Of a DNA stretch of 64,000 bases, positions 33,167-43,700 are shown one piece after another. Every line of letters starts with the position of its first letter. Positions within the stretch are counted from its first letter, which is position 1. Below the pieces are notes generated by a model. It was given only the letters and a program-made list of their open reading frames with translations. It was not told where the DNA came from and made no database searches. The stretch comes from Chryseobacterium sp. ERMR1:04 (GTDB taxonomy: Bacteria; Bacteroidota; Bacteroidia; Flavobacteriales; Weeksellaceae). The stretch covers positions 1,054,001-1,118,000 of the forward strand of contig NZ_LIRF01000008.1 in the NCBI RefSeq assembly GCF_001297705.1. The letters are read 5' to 3'. The translations under genes and the position numbers were made by a program.

Positions 33167-33188
33167 ACTTTTAAACAATAGATAAATT

Positions 33189-34004
33189 ATGTCTGTTCAC
33201 TCTGAAATTAAAAAAGTTACGACTGAAACCTTGCGTAAAATGAAATTCGACAAGGAGAAAATTACCATGCTTACTGCATATGATTTTACTACGGCTAAAA
33301 TGGTAGACGCAGGGGGAATTGATGCTGTTTTGATAGGAGATTCTGCAGCAAATGTAATGGCGGGTTTTGAAACTACCTTACCTATCACATTAGATCAGAT
33401 GATTTACCATGCCCAAAGTGTTGTTCGTGGAACAAACAGAGCATTGGTGGTGGCAGACTTACCTTTCGGAACTTATCAGAGTAATCCCGAGAAAGCGTTG
33501 GAATCTGCGGTGAGAATGATGAAAGAAGGTGGTGCTCATGCGGTAAAGATTGAAGGAGGGAAAGAGATTTCAAAATCTATCAAAAAAATTATCAATGCAG
33601 GAATTCCTGTGATGGGACATTTAGGATTGACGCCTCAGTCTATTTATAAATTCGGAACCTATAAAGTAAGAGCAAAAGACGAAGCAGAAGCTGAAAAGTT
33701 AATTGCTGATGCTCAGATTTTAGAAGAATTAGGATGTTTTGCTATTGTTTTAGAGAAAATTCCGGCTAATTTGGCTAAGAAAGTATCAGAAAGCATTTCT
33801 ATTCCAACGATCGGAATCGGTGCTGGACCAGATTGTGACGGTCAGGTTTTGGTATATCACGATATGGTTGGGATGAACCAAGGTTTTAGCCCAAAATTTT
33901 TGAGAAGATATCTAGACCTTTATACAGAAATTACAGGAGCTGTGGCTCAATATGTAAAAGATGTGAAAAACGTTGAATTTCCAAACGAAACTGAAAGCTA
34001 CTAA
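33189..34004 (+). CDS. panB: 3-methyl-2-oxobutanoate hydroxymethyltransferase
   Basis: 271 residues, the usual PanB length. It makes ketopantoate from 2-oxoisovalerate and methylene-tetrahydrofolate, the first step to pantothenate and CoA. Signatures: [33 protein letters not shown] (metal-binding DS), [33 protein letters not shown] and [20 protein letters not shown]. It lies just after a terminator, with three short downstream genes on the same strand and almost no gaps. Confidence 0.96.
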   Translation: MSVHSEIKKVTTETLRKMKFDKEKITMLTAYDFTTAKMVDAGGIDAVLIGDSAANVMAGFETTLPITLDQMIYHAQSVVRGTNRALVVADLPFGTYQSNPEKALESAVRMMKEGGAHAVKIEGGKEISKSIKKIINAGIPVMGHLGLTPQSIYKFGTYKVRAKDEAEAEKLIADAQILEELGCFAIVLEKIPANLAKKVSESISIPTIGIGAGPDCDGQVLVYHDMVGMNQGFSPKFLRRYLDLYTEITGAVAQYVKDVKNVEFPNETESY

Positions 34005-34013
34005 TATTATTTA

Positions 34014-34334
34014 ATGAGAAACCAACAAACGATACAAGGAATTATTTCCGTAATTGCTGTGATTTGCCTTGCAGCGGGATGGTTTAATATATTTTCTCCG
34101 GACGTAAGTAATCTACTTTCCAAAAGAGTATTTTATATAATAATAGGAATAAGCTTTGTTCTTCAGGCTCCTTTTCTTTCCAATAAAAATTTTATTTATC
34201 CAATGTATGCGGCGGCAGGTCTATGCATTATCGGTGCATTTTTACCGTTGGACTCAAGATTGGCAGGAATGAAAACATTAGGACTTCTGGGAGGGATTAT
34301 TCTTTCTTTTTCCAACAGACAAAGACAAGCTTAG
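34014..34334 (+). CDS. Hypothetical small membrane protein
   Basis: 106 residues with about four hydrophobic helices (GIISVIAVICLAAGWFNIF, VFYIIIGISFVLQAPF, YAAAGLCIIGAFL, TLGLLGGIILSFS). No family was recognised. It lies 9 bases after panB and 3 bases before the pseudouridine synthase, so it is co-transcribed with them. Confidence 0.65.
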   Translation: MRNQQTIQGIISVIAVICLAAGWFNIFSPDVSNLLSKRVFYIIIGISFVLQAPFLSNKNFIYPMYAAAGLCIIGAFLPLDSRLAGMKTLGLLGGIILSFSNRQRQA

Positions 34335-34337
34335 AAA

Positions 34338-35015
34338 ATGGAGGAGCAAATTGTTTATGAAGACAACCATCTTTTGGTGATAAACAAAAAAGTAGGTCAG
34401 CTTGTACAAGGTGATAAAACGGGTGACGAATCGTTATTAGATTCCATCAAAAACTTTATAAAAATAAGAGATGCTAAACCGGGAAATGTTTTTCTCGGTT
34501 TGGTTCATCGTATAGATCGCCCGACTTCTGGGTTAGTGATTTATGCTAAAACGTCCAAAGCGCTTTCCCGTTTAACGCAAATGGTTAAAAACAGGGAGGT
34601 TAAAAAAACGTATTGGGCAGTTGTGGCGAAAGAAATGATTCCGCAAAGTCAGCGTTTGGTGCATTATTTACAGAAAAACGAAAAAAATAACAAAGCAATT
34701 GTCTTCATAAAAGCAACAGAAGGGGCAAAAGAAGCAATTCTTACCTATCATGTTATTAAAAAGCTGGACAATTATCTTTTACTGGAAATTGATCTTGAAA
34801 CCGGAAGACATCATCAGATCAGGGCACAACTATCTAAAAGTGGAGTTCCTATTAAAGGAGATCTAAAATACGGTGCTCCTCGTTCCAATCCCGATGGCGG
34901 AATTAATCTTCACGCCAGAAAATTAGAATTTATACACCCTGTCACCAAAGAAAATATTGAAATCATAGCTCCTGTTCCGCAGAATGATGCGATTTGGAGA
35001 GCTTGTGAAAATTAA
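34338..35015 (+). CDS. RluA family RNA pseudouridine synthase
   Basis: 225 residues, a short RluA-type enzyme without an S4 domain. The catalytic motif HRIDRPTSGLVIYAKTSKAL holds the active-site Asp, with GRHHQIRAQLS and GDLKYGA downstream. It isomerises uridine in rRNA or tRNA; the target base cannot be told. It starts 3 bases after the small membrane gene and 15 bases before the lipoprotein gene. Confidence 0.92.
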   Translation: MEEQIVYEDNHLLVINKKVGQLVQGDKTGDESLLDSIKNFIKIRDAKPGNVFLGLVHRIDRPTSGLVIYAKTSKALSRLTQMVKNREVKKTYWAVVAKEMIPQSQRLVHYLQKNEKNNKAIVFIKATEGAKEAILTYHVIKKLDNYLLLEIDLETGRHHQIRAQLSKSGVPIKGDLKYGAPRSNPDGGINLHARKLEFIHPVTKENIEIIAPVPQNDAIWRACEN

Positions 35016-35029
35016 AAAAAATACACAAA

Positions 35030-35872
35030 ATGAAACTTAAATTATTACTCTTTTCCACATTGTTGGCTTTCGCCTCTTGTTCAAATAATGATGATGAAAT
35101 AACGACTGAGATTACTCAGCCAGCTAATACAAACACAAGTAAAGTATCTTGGAATTTTCCGGTTTTATCAGAACCATTCTCAGGAAATGAGTTAAATTAC
35201 ACTTTTGAGTATGATGCTCAAGGAAGAGTAACTAAAAAAATAGGAGGAAAGGTGGAGCTTTCTGGAGGTACAGGATATTCTTTCTTTTACTCGAAGTCAG
35301 TTTATACAACAATATCTTACACAGGAAATACGGCGATTATGAAAAATTATAGTTCTGATCCTAGTTTTACGGTTAAGTTGGAAGAAAGAAAATTTGAATT
35401 TGATAGTCAAGGAAGAGTTATTAAATTAATTATTCCTCAAGTTAATAATTCATATATGGACAGGTATTTGACCTATACTTATGACAATTCAGGAAAATTA
35501 ACTGAGATTTTAACTCAATATCCTAATGTTCCATATGATCCGAATGATCCTGCTGATTATATTTTTACATATGTAGAAAAGTTTACTTATAATAACTCAG
35601 GAAATTTAGAAAAGGCAACTAAAACTGAAAAGCATAATAATATTGATGCTTATGTTACGAATGAAACTACATTTGATAATTTTGATTCTGCACAAAATCC
35701 ATTTAAGAGTTTGGGTATTTTTGAAGATTATTTCTATTTTTCATTATCAAAGAATAATCCTCAGAGAAGAATCTCGAAAGAGTATCAACCTAATAGCTCC
35801 GAGTTTTTTCTGAACCAATCAAATTGGACTAATCAATATAATTCTGATGGAAGCTTAAAGCTTTTTTACTAA
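35030..35872 (+). CDS. Hypothetical lipoprotein with YD-like repeats
   Basis: 280 residues with a lipoprotein signal (MKLKLLLFSTLLAFASC, Cys17) and the SNNDDE linker typical of Bacteroidetes surface lipoproteins. The mature part has loosely repeated segments of the type FEYDAQGRVTKK, FEFDSQGRVIKL, YTYDNSGKLTEI and FTYNNSGNLEKA, spaced about 40-50 residues apart. Such Tyr-Asp/Asn-Gly repeats suggest a beta-rich surface domain. Function unknown. It ends the panB unit; a terminator follows. Confidence 0.75.
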   Translation: MKLKLLLFSTLLAFASCSNNDDEITTEITQPANTNTSKVSWNFPVLSEPFSGNELNYTFEYDAQGRVTKKIGGKVELSGGTGYSFFYSKSVYTTISYTGNTAIMKNYSSDPSFTVKLEERKFEFDSQGRVIKLIIPQVNNSYMDRYLTYTYDNSGKLTEILTQYPNVPYDPNDPADYIFTYVEKFTYNNSGNLEKATKTEKHNNIDAYVTNETTFDNFDSAQNPFKSLGIFEDYFYFSLSKNNPQRRISKEYQPNSSEFFLNQSNWTNQYNSDGSLKLFY

Positions 35873-35896
35873 AAAAATATTTAAAATAAAAGTGAA

Positions 35897-35926
35897 GACT
35901 GTCTCATCCCGAGATGGTCTTTTTCA
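35897..35926 (+). terminator. Hairpin terminator after the lipoprotein gene
   Basis: AGACTGTCTC (35897-35906) pairs with GAGATGGTCT (35912-35921, two G-U pairs), followed by TTTTC. Confidence 0.7.
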
Positions 35927-35943
35927 TTTCAAGTAGAATTCAA
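35913..35943 (+). repeat. Direct repeat, left copy, overlapping a terminator
   Basis: 31 bases matching 37148-37178 at 27 positions (GATGGT...ATTTCAA.TA.AATTCAA). The two copies bracket the GH19 gene and its small neighbour. Confidence 0.6.
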
Positions 35944-36088
35944 AATCTAAACCTGTTAGGTTTGCCTTATATAAGCAGTCTAATAGACAATATTCAGTAG
36001 AAATACCGAACTTTAAAGCAGTACTTCCACTGTACCCATATTTGTTTTTTTAGGATAGCTTTATCCTATAATTTTAAAGAACAATATT

Positions 36089-36676
36089 ATGCTTACACTT
36101 GGACAGCTTAAAGAAGCTACATGTTCTAAATCAACGTATGCTTCAGGATTTTTACCCCATATTATAGAAAATTGTGAGCACTTTTCTATAAATACCCCTT
36201 CAAGAATTCTTAATTTTTTGGCACAACTCGGGCATGAAAGTGGTGGGTTATTTTACACGGAAGAACTCGCAAGCGGAAGCGCTTATGAAGGAAGAAAGGA
36301 TCTGGGAAATATTCAAAAAGGAGATGGCGTAAAATTTAAAGGAAGAGGGTTGATTCAAATTACAGGTAGAGCCAATTATAAAGCGGTATCAAATGCTTTA
36401 GGAACCGATTTTATTGTAAATCCAACTCTTTTAGGAGGGAAAAATGTCTCCAAATGCAATAATATACAATTGAAAAATGCAGCGCAAAGCGCAGGATGGT
36501 TCTGGAATACGAGACATTTAAATGAATTGGCAGACCAGATAGATATCCATAAAAGTATTGATACGGGAAATAATCTTCTTGTCTTTAAAAAAATCACAAA
36601 AACAATCAATGGTGGATATAATGGTTTACCAGACAGGCTTAACAGATATAAAGCAGGTTTAAGTTATTTTCTTTAA
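36089..36676 (+). CDS. Glycoside hydrolase family 19 protein (chitinase/endolysin-like)
   Basis: 195 residues, about the size of phage-type GH19 lysins. The family core is visible: FLAQLGHESGGLFYTEELAS with the catalytic Glu expected at residues 50 and 59, then FKGRGLIQITGRANYKAVSN, and AGWFWNTRHLNELAD with INGGYNGLPDRLNRYK near the end. It would cut the glycan backbone of chitin or peptidoglycan. There is no signal peptide, which fits an endolysin or a toxin delivered by a dedicated machine. A small secreted Cys protein follows 19 bases later and might protect the producer. Confidence 0.85.
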   Translation: MLTLGQLKEATCSKSTYASGFLPHIIENCEHFSINTPSRILNFLAQLGHESGGLFYTEELASGSAYEGRKDLGNIQKGDGVKFKGRGLIQITGRANYKAVSNALGTDFIVNPTLLGGKNVSKCNNIQLKNAAQSAGWFWNTRHLNELADQIDIHKSIDTGNNLLVFKKITKTINGGYNGLPDRLNRYKAGLSYFL

Positions 36677-36695
36677 TTCTAAAAATAATCTCGCC

Positions 36696-37073
36696 ATGAA
36701 ATATTTACCTTTATTGATCTCATTTTTCGTGTCATGCAGTTTTTTAGCACAAAAACCTGTTCTTCACGATTTGAAAGATCCTAAAATGCACGCAGGATGT
36801 TATATCGACGGAAAGAAAAATCCGGTTGCTAATTTATCTGAAGAGGATGGAGTGCTTTTTAATTTTAAAGGAAAAGATGAAACTTTCCCAAGTATAAAAG
36901 GAACAAAAGAATATCCTGAGGCTTTTGGAAATAAAACGTACAAAATCTATATAAAAGTAATTAAATCAACGAAAGTTGAAGATTCTTGTATAGAAGAAAA
37001 TCAATATTCAATAAAAATTATTTATAAGAAAAAAGCTTATTTCTATACAAAAAAAGGAATGTGCGGCTGCTAA
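36696..37073 (+). CDS. Hypothetical small secreted protein next to GH19
   Basis: 125 residues with a Sec signal peptide (YLPLLISFFVSCSFLAQ, cleavage near residue 19). The mature part (about 105 residues) contains four Cys (HAGCY, EDSCIEENQ and the C-terminal MCGC end) and a NLSEEDGVLFNFKGKDETF stretch. It is not a recognised family. The position right after a signal-less lytic enzyme suggests a periplasmic immunity protein, but this is only context. Terminator 37132-37160 follows. Confidence 0.6.
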   Translation: MKYLPLLISFFVSCSFLAQKPVLHDLKDPKMHAGCYIDGKKNPVANLSEEDGVLFNFKGKDETFPSIKGTKEYPEAFGNKTYKIYIKVIKSTKVEDSCIEENQYSIKIIYKKKAYFYTKKGMCGC

Positions 37074-37131
37074 TCTTATTATAAATGAAAGCTTGAAACC
37101 TTATTAGTAGGTGTGCTTTAAAAAATACAGG

Positions 37132-37160
37132 ACCATCTCGATTTGAAGATGGTTTTTTTT
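37132..37160 (+). terminator. Intrinsic terminator after the small secreted protein
   Basis: ACCATCT (37132-37138) with AGATGGT (37147-37153), an 8-base loop, then a T run. It overlaps the right copy of the 31-base direct repeat. Confidence 0.8.
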
Positions 37161-37178
37161 ATTTCAAATAAAATTCAA
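37148..37178 (+). repeat. Direct repeat, right copy, overlapping a terminator
   Basis: 31 bases, 27 identical to 35913-35943; see that entry. Confidence 0.6.
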
Positions 37179-37179
37179 T

Positions 37180-37210
37180 TTTGCGTATTTCAAAAAAATA
37201 ACTACCTTCG
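37180..37210 (+). promoter_or_regulatory. Promoter of the thiamine biosynthesis operon
   Basis: TTTG at 37180-37183, a 19-base spacer, then TACCTTCG at 37203-37210 (seven of eight bases of TAnnTTTG). The transcript would begin at the first base pairs of the TPP riboswitch. Confidence 0.55.
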
Positions 37211-37215
37211 CCCTA

Positions 37216-37298
37216 TACTTTAGGGGTGTCTGTTAACAAACAGACTGAGACTTTACCCTTTGAACCTGATCTGGATCATACCAGCGTAGGGAAAAGTG
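37216..37298 (+). promoter_or_regulatory. TPP riboswitch (thi-box) controlling the thi operon
   Basis: The conserved thi-box elements are present in order: GGGGTGTC, CTGAGA, then ACCCTTTGAACCTGATCTGG and ATACCAGCGTAGGGAA. A short P1 can form between ACTTT (37217-37221) and AAAGT (37293-37297). The aptamer binds thiamine pyrophosphate and lowers expression of thiS and downstream genes. Downstream, CCTAAAGT (37342-37349) is complementary to ACTTTAGG (37217-37224), a possible competing helix. The thiS start is at 37374. Confidence 0.93.
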
Positions 37299-37373
37299 AG
37301 ATGACTTTTTGTTGTGCTTTCTATGCACAATGATGGCCATTCCTAAAGTGAAATGTTTAATTAAAACTTTGGA

Positions 37374-37580
37374 ATGGAACTCACAATCAACCACACCCGA
37401 AAAACTTTCGCTGAACTTCCCGAAAATCTGGAAGCACTTTTGGCTATGGAAATCCCTGGAAAAAAGAAAGGTATTGCTGTAGCACTCAACAATCGTATCA
37501 TTCCGCAGTCGGCCTGGCTGGAAACATTTCTCAAAGACAACGATTCTATTTTAATCATTACTGCTACTCAAGGCGGTTAA
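37374..37580 (+). CDS. thiS: Sulfur carrier protein ThiS
   Basis: 68 residues of ubiquitin-like fold: MELTINHTRKTFAELPENLE, then GIAVALNNRIIPQSAWLETF and a C-terminal Gly-Gly (ATQGG). The terminal Gly is adenylated by ThiF and carries sulfur for thiazole formation by ThiG. It is the first gene after the riboswitch and is followed 24 bases later by thiC. Confidence 0.95.
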   Translation: MELTINHTRKTFAELPENLEALLAMEIPGKKKGIAVALNNRIIPQSAWLETFLKDNDSILIITATQGG

Positions 37581-37589
37581 TTCTCATAA

Positions 37590-39972
<2,383 letters not shown>

Positions 39973-39997
<25 letters not shown>

Positions 39998-40716
39998 TGA
40001 GTATTGCGGGCTTTGATCCAAGTGGTGGAGCAGGTTTATTGGTAGATATTAAAACAATGGAACAATTGAAAGTCCAAGGGTTAGGAATTTGTACAGCAAT
40101 GACTTTACAGACAGAATCTCAATGTTTGAGCTTGAATTGGCAACCATTATCTGAAATCATACAATCAATTGAGGTTTTAATTAAAAAGTATGATGTTCAG
40201 GTTGTTAAAATCGGAGTCGTTAAAGATGCGTGGATGCTTGCGGAAATAGTAAAAGCAATTAAATTGAATAATCCTGAAGCAAAAATAGTCTGGGATCCGG
40301 TGTTGAAAAGCACATCTGAGTTTTCTTTTTTTGATTTGAATACAATTACCGAATTGGAAAATGTATTAAAACAAATTGATTTGATCACCCCAAACTACAA
40401 TGAATATCAAGTTTTAAAAGAAGCTCATCTTTTATCACACTCAGAAAATTCATGTTCAATTTTAATTAAAGGAGGTCATCGTGAAGATAAATTAGGAACA
40501 GATATTTTAATTGAGAAGGGAAAAGAAATTATCATTGAATCCAATGATAAAGCTTCTGTTTTCTATTCAAAACATGGGTCAGGCTGCGTGCTTTCTTCGG
40601 CTATTGCAAGCTATTTAGCTTTAGGCAACAATTTGGAAAAAGCCTGCAAACAAGGAAAACTATACATCGAGAAATTTTTAAAAAGTAATCCAACTTTACT
40701 AGGATTTCATTCTTAA
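39973..40716 (+). CDS. thiD: Hydroxymethylpyrimidine/phosphomethylpyrimidine kinase
   Basis: 247 residues of ribokinase fold: RPFVMSIAGFDPSGGAGLLV at the N-terminus binds HMP, and the C-terminal SKHGSGCVLSSAIASYLALG holds the anion hole and catalytic base region. It phosphorylates HMP and HMP-P to HMP-PP. The start at 39973 lies 25 bases inside the preceding gene; a later ATG at 39997 would remove the first beta strand. Confidence 0.92.
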
Positions 40717-40766
40717 TGCTTGGTATTTAAAATTTGCGCTCTTTGCGTTAAAATTAATATAGAAAA

Positions 40767-41384
40767 ATGGAAAAATTACAATACATATCTCAAGGATTTA
40801 CCATAGAAGATCAGGAGCTGAATATCCGAAAAGCTCTTGATAATGGAGTGAAATGGATTCAAGTCCGTTGGAAAAATGCTCCTGAAAATGAATTCATCAA
40901 ACTTTGTGAAATTTCAAAAAAGCTATGCTCGGACAATCAGGCGGTTTGTATCATCAATGATCATGTTCAGATTGCGAAAGATATTGATGCAGACGGTGTT
41001 CACTTAGGTTTGAATGATCAATCCATTGAAATAGCAAGACAGGTTTTAGGAAAAGATAAAATCATAGGGGGAACAGCCAACACGCTTTCAGATGTTTTAC
41101 AAAGAATGAATGAAGGGTGTGATTATATTGGTTTGGGGCCGTTAAGATTTACCTCAACGAAAGAAAAACTCAGTCCTATTTTAGGTTTTGAAGGCTATGA
41201 AAAAATCATTCAGGACTTAAAAACTCAGTCATTGGAAGTGCCAAAAATCTTTGCAATTGGCGGGGTTATCCTCAATGACATTGAATTACTACAGCAAATC
41301 GGAATATACGGTGTTGCCGTTTCAGGTTTAATTACGAACGAAACCGCTACCGTACATGAAATTAAACTCGCATTACATGAATAA
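40767..41384 (+). CDS. thiE: Thiamine phosphate synthase
   Basis: 205 residues with canonical ThiE motifs: [36 protein letters not shown] with the GVHLG segment intact, [19 protein letters not shown] and [19 protein letters not shown]. It joins HMP-PP and thiazole phosphate to give thiamine phosphate. Its end overlaps the thiG start by 8 bases. A 50-base gap before it contains a sequence of intergenic-repeat character (TTTGCGCTCTTTGCG). Confidence 0.94.
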   Translation: MEKLQYISQGFTIEDQELNIRKALDNGVKWIQVRWKNAPENEFIKLCEISKKLCSDNQAVCIINDHVQIAKDIDADGVHLGLNDQSIEIARQVLGKDKIIGGTANTLSDVLQRMNEGCDYIGLGPLRFTSTKEKLSPILGFEGYEKIIQDLKTQSLEVPKIFAIGGVILNDIELLQQIGIYGVAVSGLITNETATVHEIKLALHE

Positions 41385-42153
41385 TCAACAATTAATAATA
41401 GCAGATAGAGTCTTCGAATCGAGATTGTTTTTAGGAACAGGAAAATTCGGAAGTCTTGAAGAAATGGCAAAATCAATTATTGCTTCAGAAACCAATATGG
41501 TAACGATGGCTTTGAAACGAATAGATTCTCAATCCTCGGAAGATGATTTGTTAGGTTCATTAAGATCTACAAAAGCACATCTTTTGCCTAATACCTCAGG
41601 TGCAAGAACAGCCAAAGAAGCAGTATTGGCTGCACAATTGGCAAGAGAAGCATTGGAGACGAATTGGGTTAAACTAGAAATCCATCCCGACCCCAAATAT
41701 TTGTTGCCCGATCCTATTGAAACATTGTATGCTACGGAGGAATTGGCAAAATTAGGATTTATCGTAATGCCTTACATTCATGCCGATCCTGTTTTATGCA
41801 AACGTTTGGAAGATGCAGGAACAGCAGTCGTAATGCCACTTGGAGCACCAATTGGTACGAATAAAGGCTTGAGAACAGTAGACTTTTTAGAGATTATTAT
41901 CAGTCAGAGTAATGTTCCGGTAGTGGTGGATGCAGGAATTGGCGCTCCTTCTGACGCGGCAAAAGCAATGGAAATGGGAGCGGATGCAGTTTTGGTAAAT
42001 ACAGCGATTGCCGTTGCTAGAAATCCAATAAATATGGCGTTGGCTTTTAAAGAAGGTGTAATTGCAGGAAGAAGAGCCTATGAATCAGGATTGGGAGCAA
42101 TTGGAAATCATGCAAAAGCCTCTAGCCCGTTGACGTCTTTTTTGTTTGATTGA
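41377..42153 (+). CDS. thiG: Thiazole synthase
   Basis: 258 residues from [12 protein letters not shown]; the ATG at 41377 overlaps the thiE stop, and an upstream ATG at 41356 would add seven non-family residues. Core: [24 protein letters not shown] with the active-site Lys, [49 protein letters not shown]. It builds the thiazole ring from ThiS-thiocarboxylate, DXP and dehydroglycine supplied by ThiH. Confidence 0.96.
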   Translation: MNNQQLIIADRVFESRLFLGTGKFGSLEEMAKSIIASETNMVTMALKRIDSQSSEDDLLGSLRSTKAHLLPNTSGARTAKEAVLAAQLAREALETNWVKLEIHPDPKYLLPDPIETLYATEELAKLGFIVMPYIHADPVLCKRLEDAGTAVVMPLGAPIGTNKGLRTVDFLEIIISQSNVPVVVDAGIGAPSDAAKAMEMGADAVLVNTAIAVARNPINMALAFKEGVIAGRRAYESGLGAIGNHAKASSPLTSFLFD

Positions 42154-42169
42154 AACGAAGAATATAAAA

Positions 42170-42213
42170 GTCCCAAAGGGACGATTCAGTAAAGAATAGG
42201 ATGAAGTCCTATT
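42170..42213. repeat. Pair of small hairpins in the thiG-thiH gap
   Basis: GTCCCAAAGGGAC (42170-42182) and AATAGG-7-CCTATT (42195-42213) form two adjacent hairpins inside the 102-base gap. They resemble flavobacterial intergenic palindromes and could act as mRNA stabilisers or attenuators. Confidence 0.45.
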
Positions 42214-42255
42214 ACAAATAATAAATAATGATTATTTGGATTAAAACCGAATATT

Positions 42256-43374
42256 ATGAACAGCTTTAAAGATATTTTTGAAAATTATCACTGGGATGAT
42301 ATTAAAGCCAAATTGGAGAAAGTAACCTTATCTGATGTTGAAAACAGCCTGCAAAAGAGTACGAAAACAATAGAAGATTTTCTGAATTTTCTTTCTCCTG
42401 TTGCGGCTCAGAAATTAGAACTGATGGCTCAGATGACGCAGAAAATCACACAGAAACGTTTTGGAAAGACGATTCAGCTGTATGCGCCATTGTATCTGAG
42501 TAATGAATGTCAGAATATCTGCACTTACTGTGGTTTTAGCTTAGATAATTCCCTTAAAAGAAAGACACTTTCCAGTACGGAGCTTATTATAGAAGCTATG
42601 GCGTTAAAAGCAATGGAGGTCAATCATGTATTGCTGGTAAGCGGAGAAGCGAATAAAACAGTGGGACTTTCCTATTTTTTGACGGCGGTTCGTTTGTTGA
42701 AGCCTCATTTTGCCAATATTTCTATTGAAGTTCAGCCACTGTCGGAGGAAGAATATCAACAACTTCACGATGAAGGCGTGAATGCGGTGTTGGTATATCA
42801 GGAAACGTATCATCAGGAAGTCTATAAAGAATATCATCCAAAAGGGAAGAAGTCCAATTTCAATTTTCGTTTAGAAACGCCTGATAGAATAGGAAAGGCA
42901 GGAATCCATAAAATGGGCTTGGGTGTTTTATTAGGTTTGGAAGATTGGAGAGTTGATAGTTTTTTCAACGCCCTTCACATCGATTATTTACAGAAGCAGT
43001 ATTGGAAAAGTAAGTTTTCAGTTTCATTTCCGAGATTACGACCTGCGGAAGGTATTATTGAGCCCAATTTTATTATGGAGGATAAAGATTTATTACAATT
43101 AATCTGTGCTTATCGAATTTGGAATGAAGAGTTGGAGATATCCATTTCCACCAGAGAAAATGAAAAGTTCAGAAATAATATCATTTCATTGGGCGCAACA
43201 GCGATGAGCGCGGGATCGAAAACCAATCCTGGAGGGTATGTGGTAGATCCGGAATCGTTGGAACAGTTTGAAACCAGCGATGAAAGAAGCATGAATGAAA
43301 TGCGCAGTATTATTAAACAAGCGGGCTATGATCCAGTGATGAAAGACTGGGATGCTATGTATAGTGGAATTTAA
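42256..43374 (+). CDS. thiH: 2-iminoacetate synthase ThiH (radical SAM)
   Basis: 372 residues. The radical-SAM motif CX3CX2C is visible in ECQNICTYCGFSLDN, with family regions VLLVSGEANKTVGLSYF, EVQPLSEEEYQQLHDEGV and MGLGVLLGLEDWRVDSF, ending GYDPVMKDWD. It cleaves tyrosine to dehydroglycine for thiazole formation. ThiO, the aerobic alternative, is not in this operon. The gene lies 102 bases after thiG across a hairpin pair. Confidence 0.95.
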   Translation: MNSFKDIFENYHWDDIKAKLEKVTLSDVENSLQKSTKTIEDFLNFLSPVAAQKLELMAQMTQKITQKRFGKTIQLYAPLYLSNECQNICTYCGFSLDNSLKRKTLSSTELIIEAMALKAMEVNHVLLVSGEANKTVGLSYFLTAVRLLKPHFANISIEVQPLSEEEYQQLHDEGVNAVLVYQETYHQEVYKEYHPKGKKSNFNFRLETPDRIGKAGIHKMGLGVLLGLEDWRVDSFFNALHIDYLQKQYWKSKFSVSFPRLRPAEGIIEPNFIMEDKDLLQLICAYRIWNEELEISISTRENEKFRNNIISLGATAMSAGSKTNPGGYVVDPESLEQFETSDERSMNEMRSIIKQAGYDPVMKDWDAMYSGI

Positions 43375-43700
43375 AATGTAAAAGATTTTAAACCATTAAG
43401 AAAATTGAAGAGATTAAGTTTAGTTAAGAAAAAATCAGATAGATTTTAAGTACTAAAAGCAATGTTCTTTACAACGAAATTGTTTAAGCTCTTTATTTTA
43501 ACCGCAAAAGACACAAAAGATTAACACATTGTAAGCTTATTTTGAAATGCAAAAAAAGAATACATAAGTTGAAAAAATCTTTGATTTTTACTCTTTTGCG
43601 GGCTTTGTTTTCAAAATAGTTAAACTTTAAATGATTCAATAATAGCTTTTGTGTCTTTTGTGGTTTAATTTAAATAAGCTTATTGGTTCAATAAAAAAAT
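43375..43700. other. Intergenic region between thiH and thiF
   Basis: 326 bases without a convincing gene. It contains an 18-base inverted pair at 43502-43519 and 43646-43663 and otherwise AT-rich sequence. No promoter was recognised, so thiF may be read from the operon promoter or from an unseen one. Confidence 0.5.
43502..43663. repeat. Inverted repeat around the thiH-thiF gap
   Basis: CCGCAAAAGACACAAAAG (43502-43519) and CTTTTGTGTCTTTTGTGG (43646-43663) are inverted with one mismatch in 18, 126 bases apart. It has the look of a dispersed flavobacterial intergenic repeat. Confidence 0.55.
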
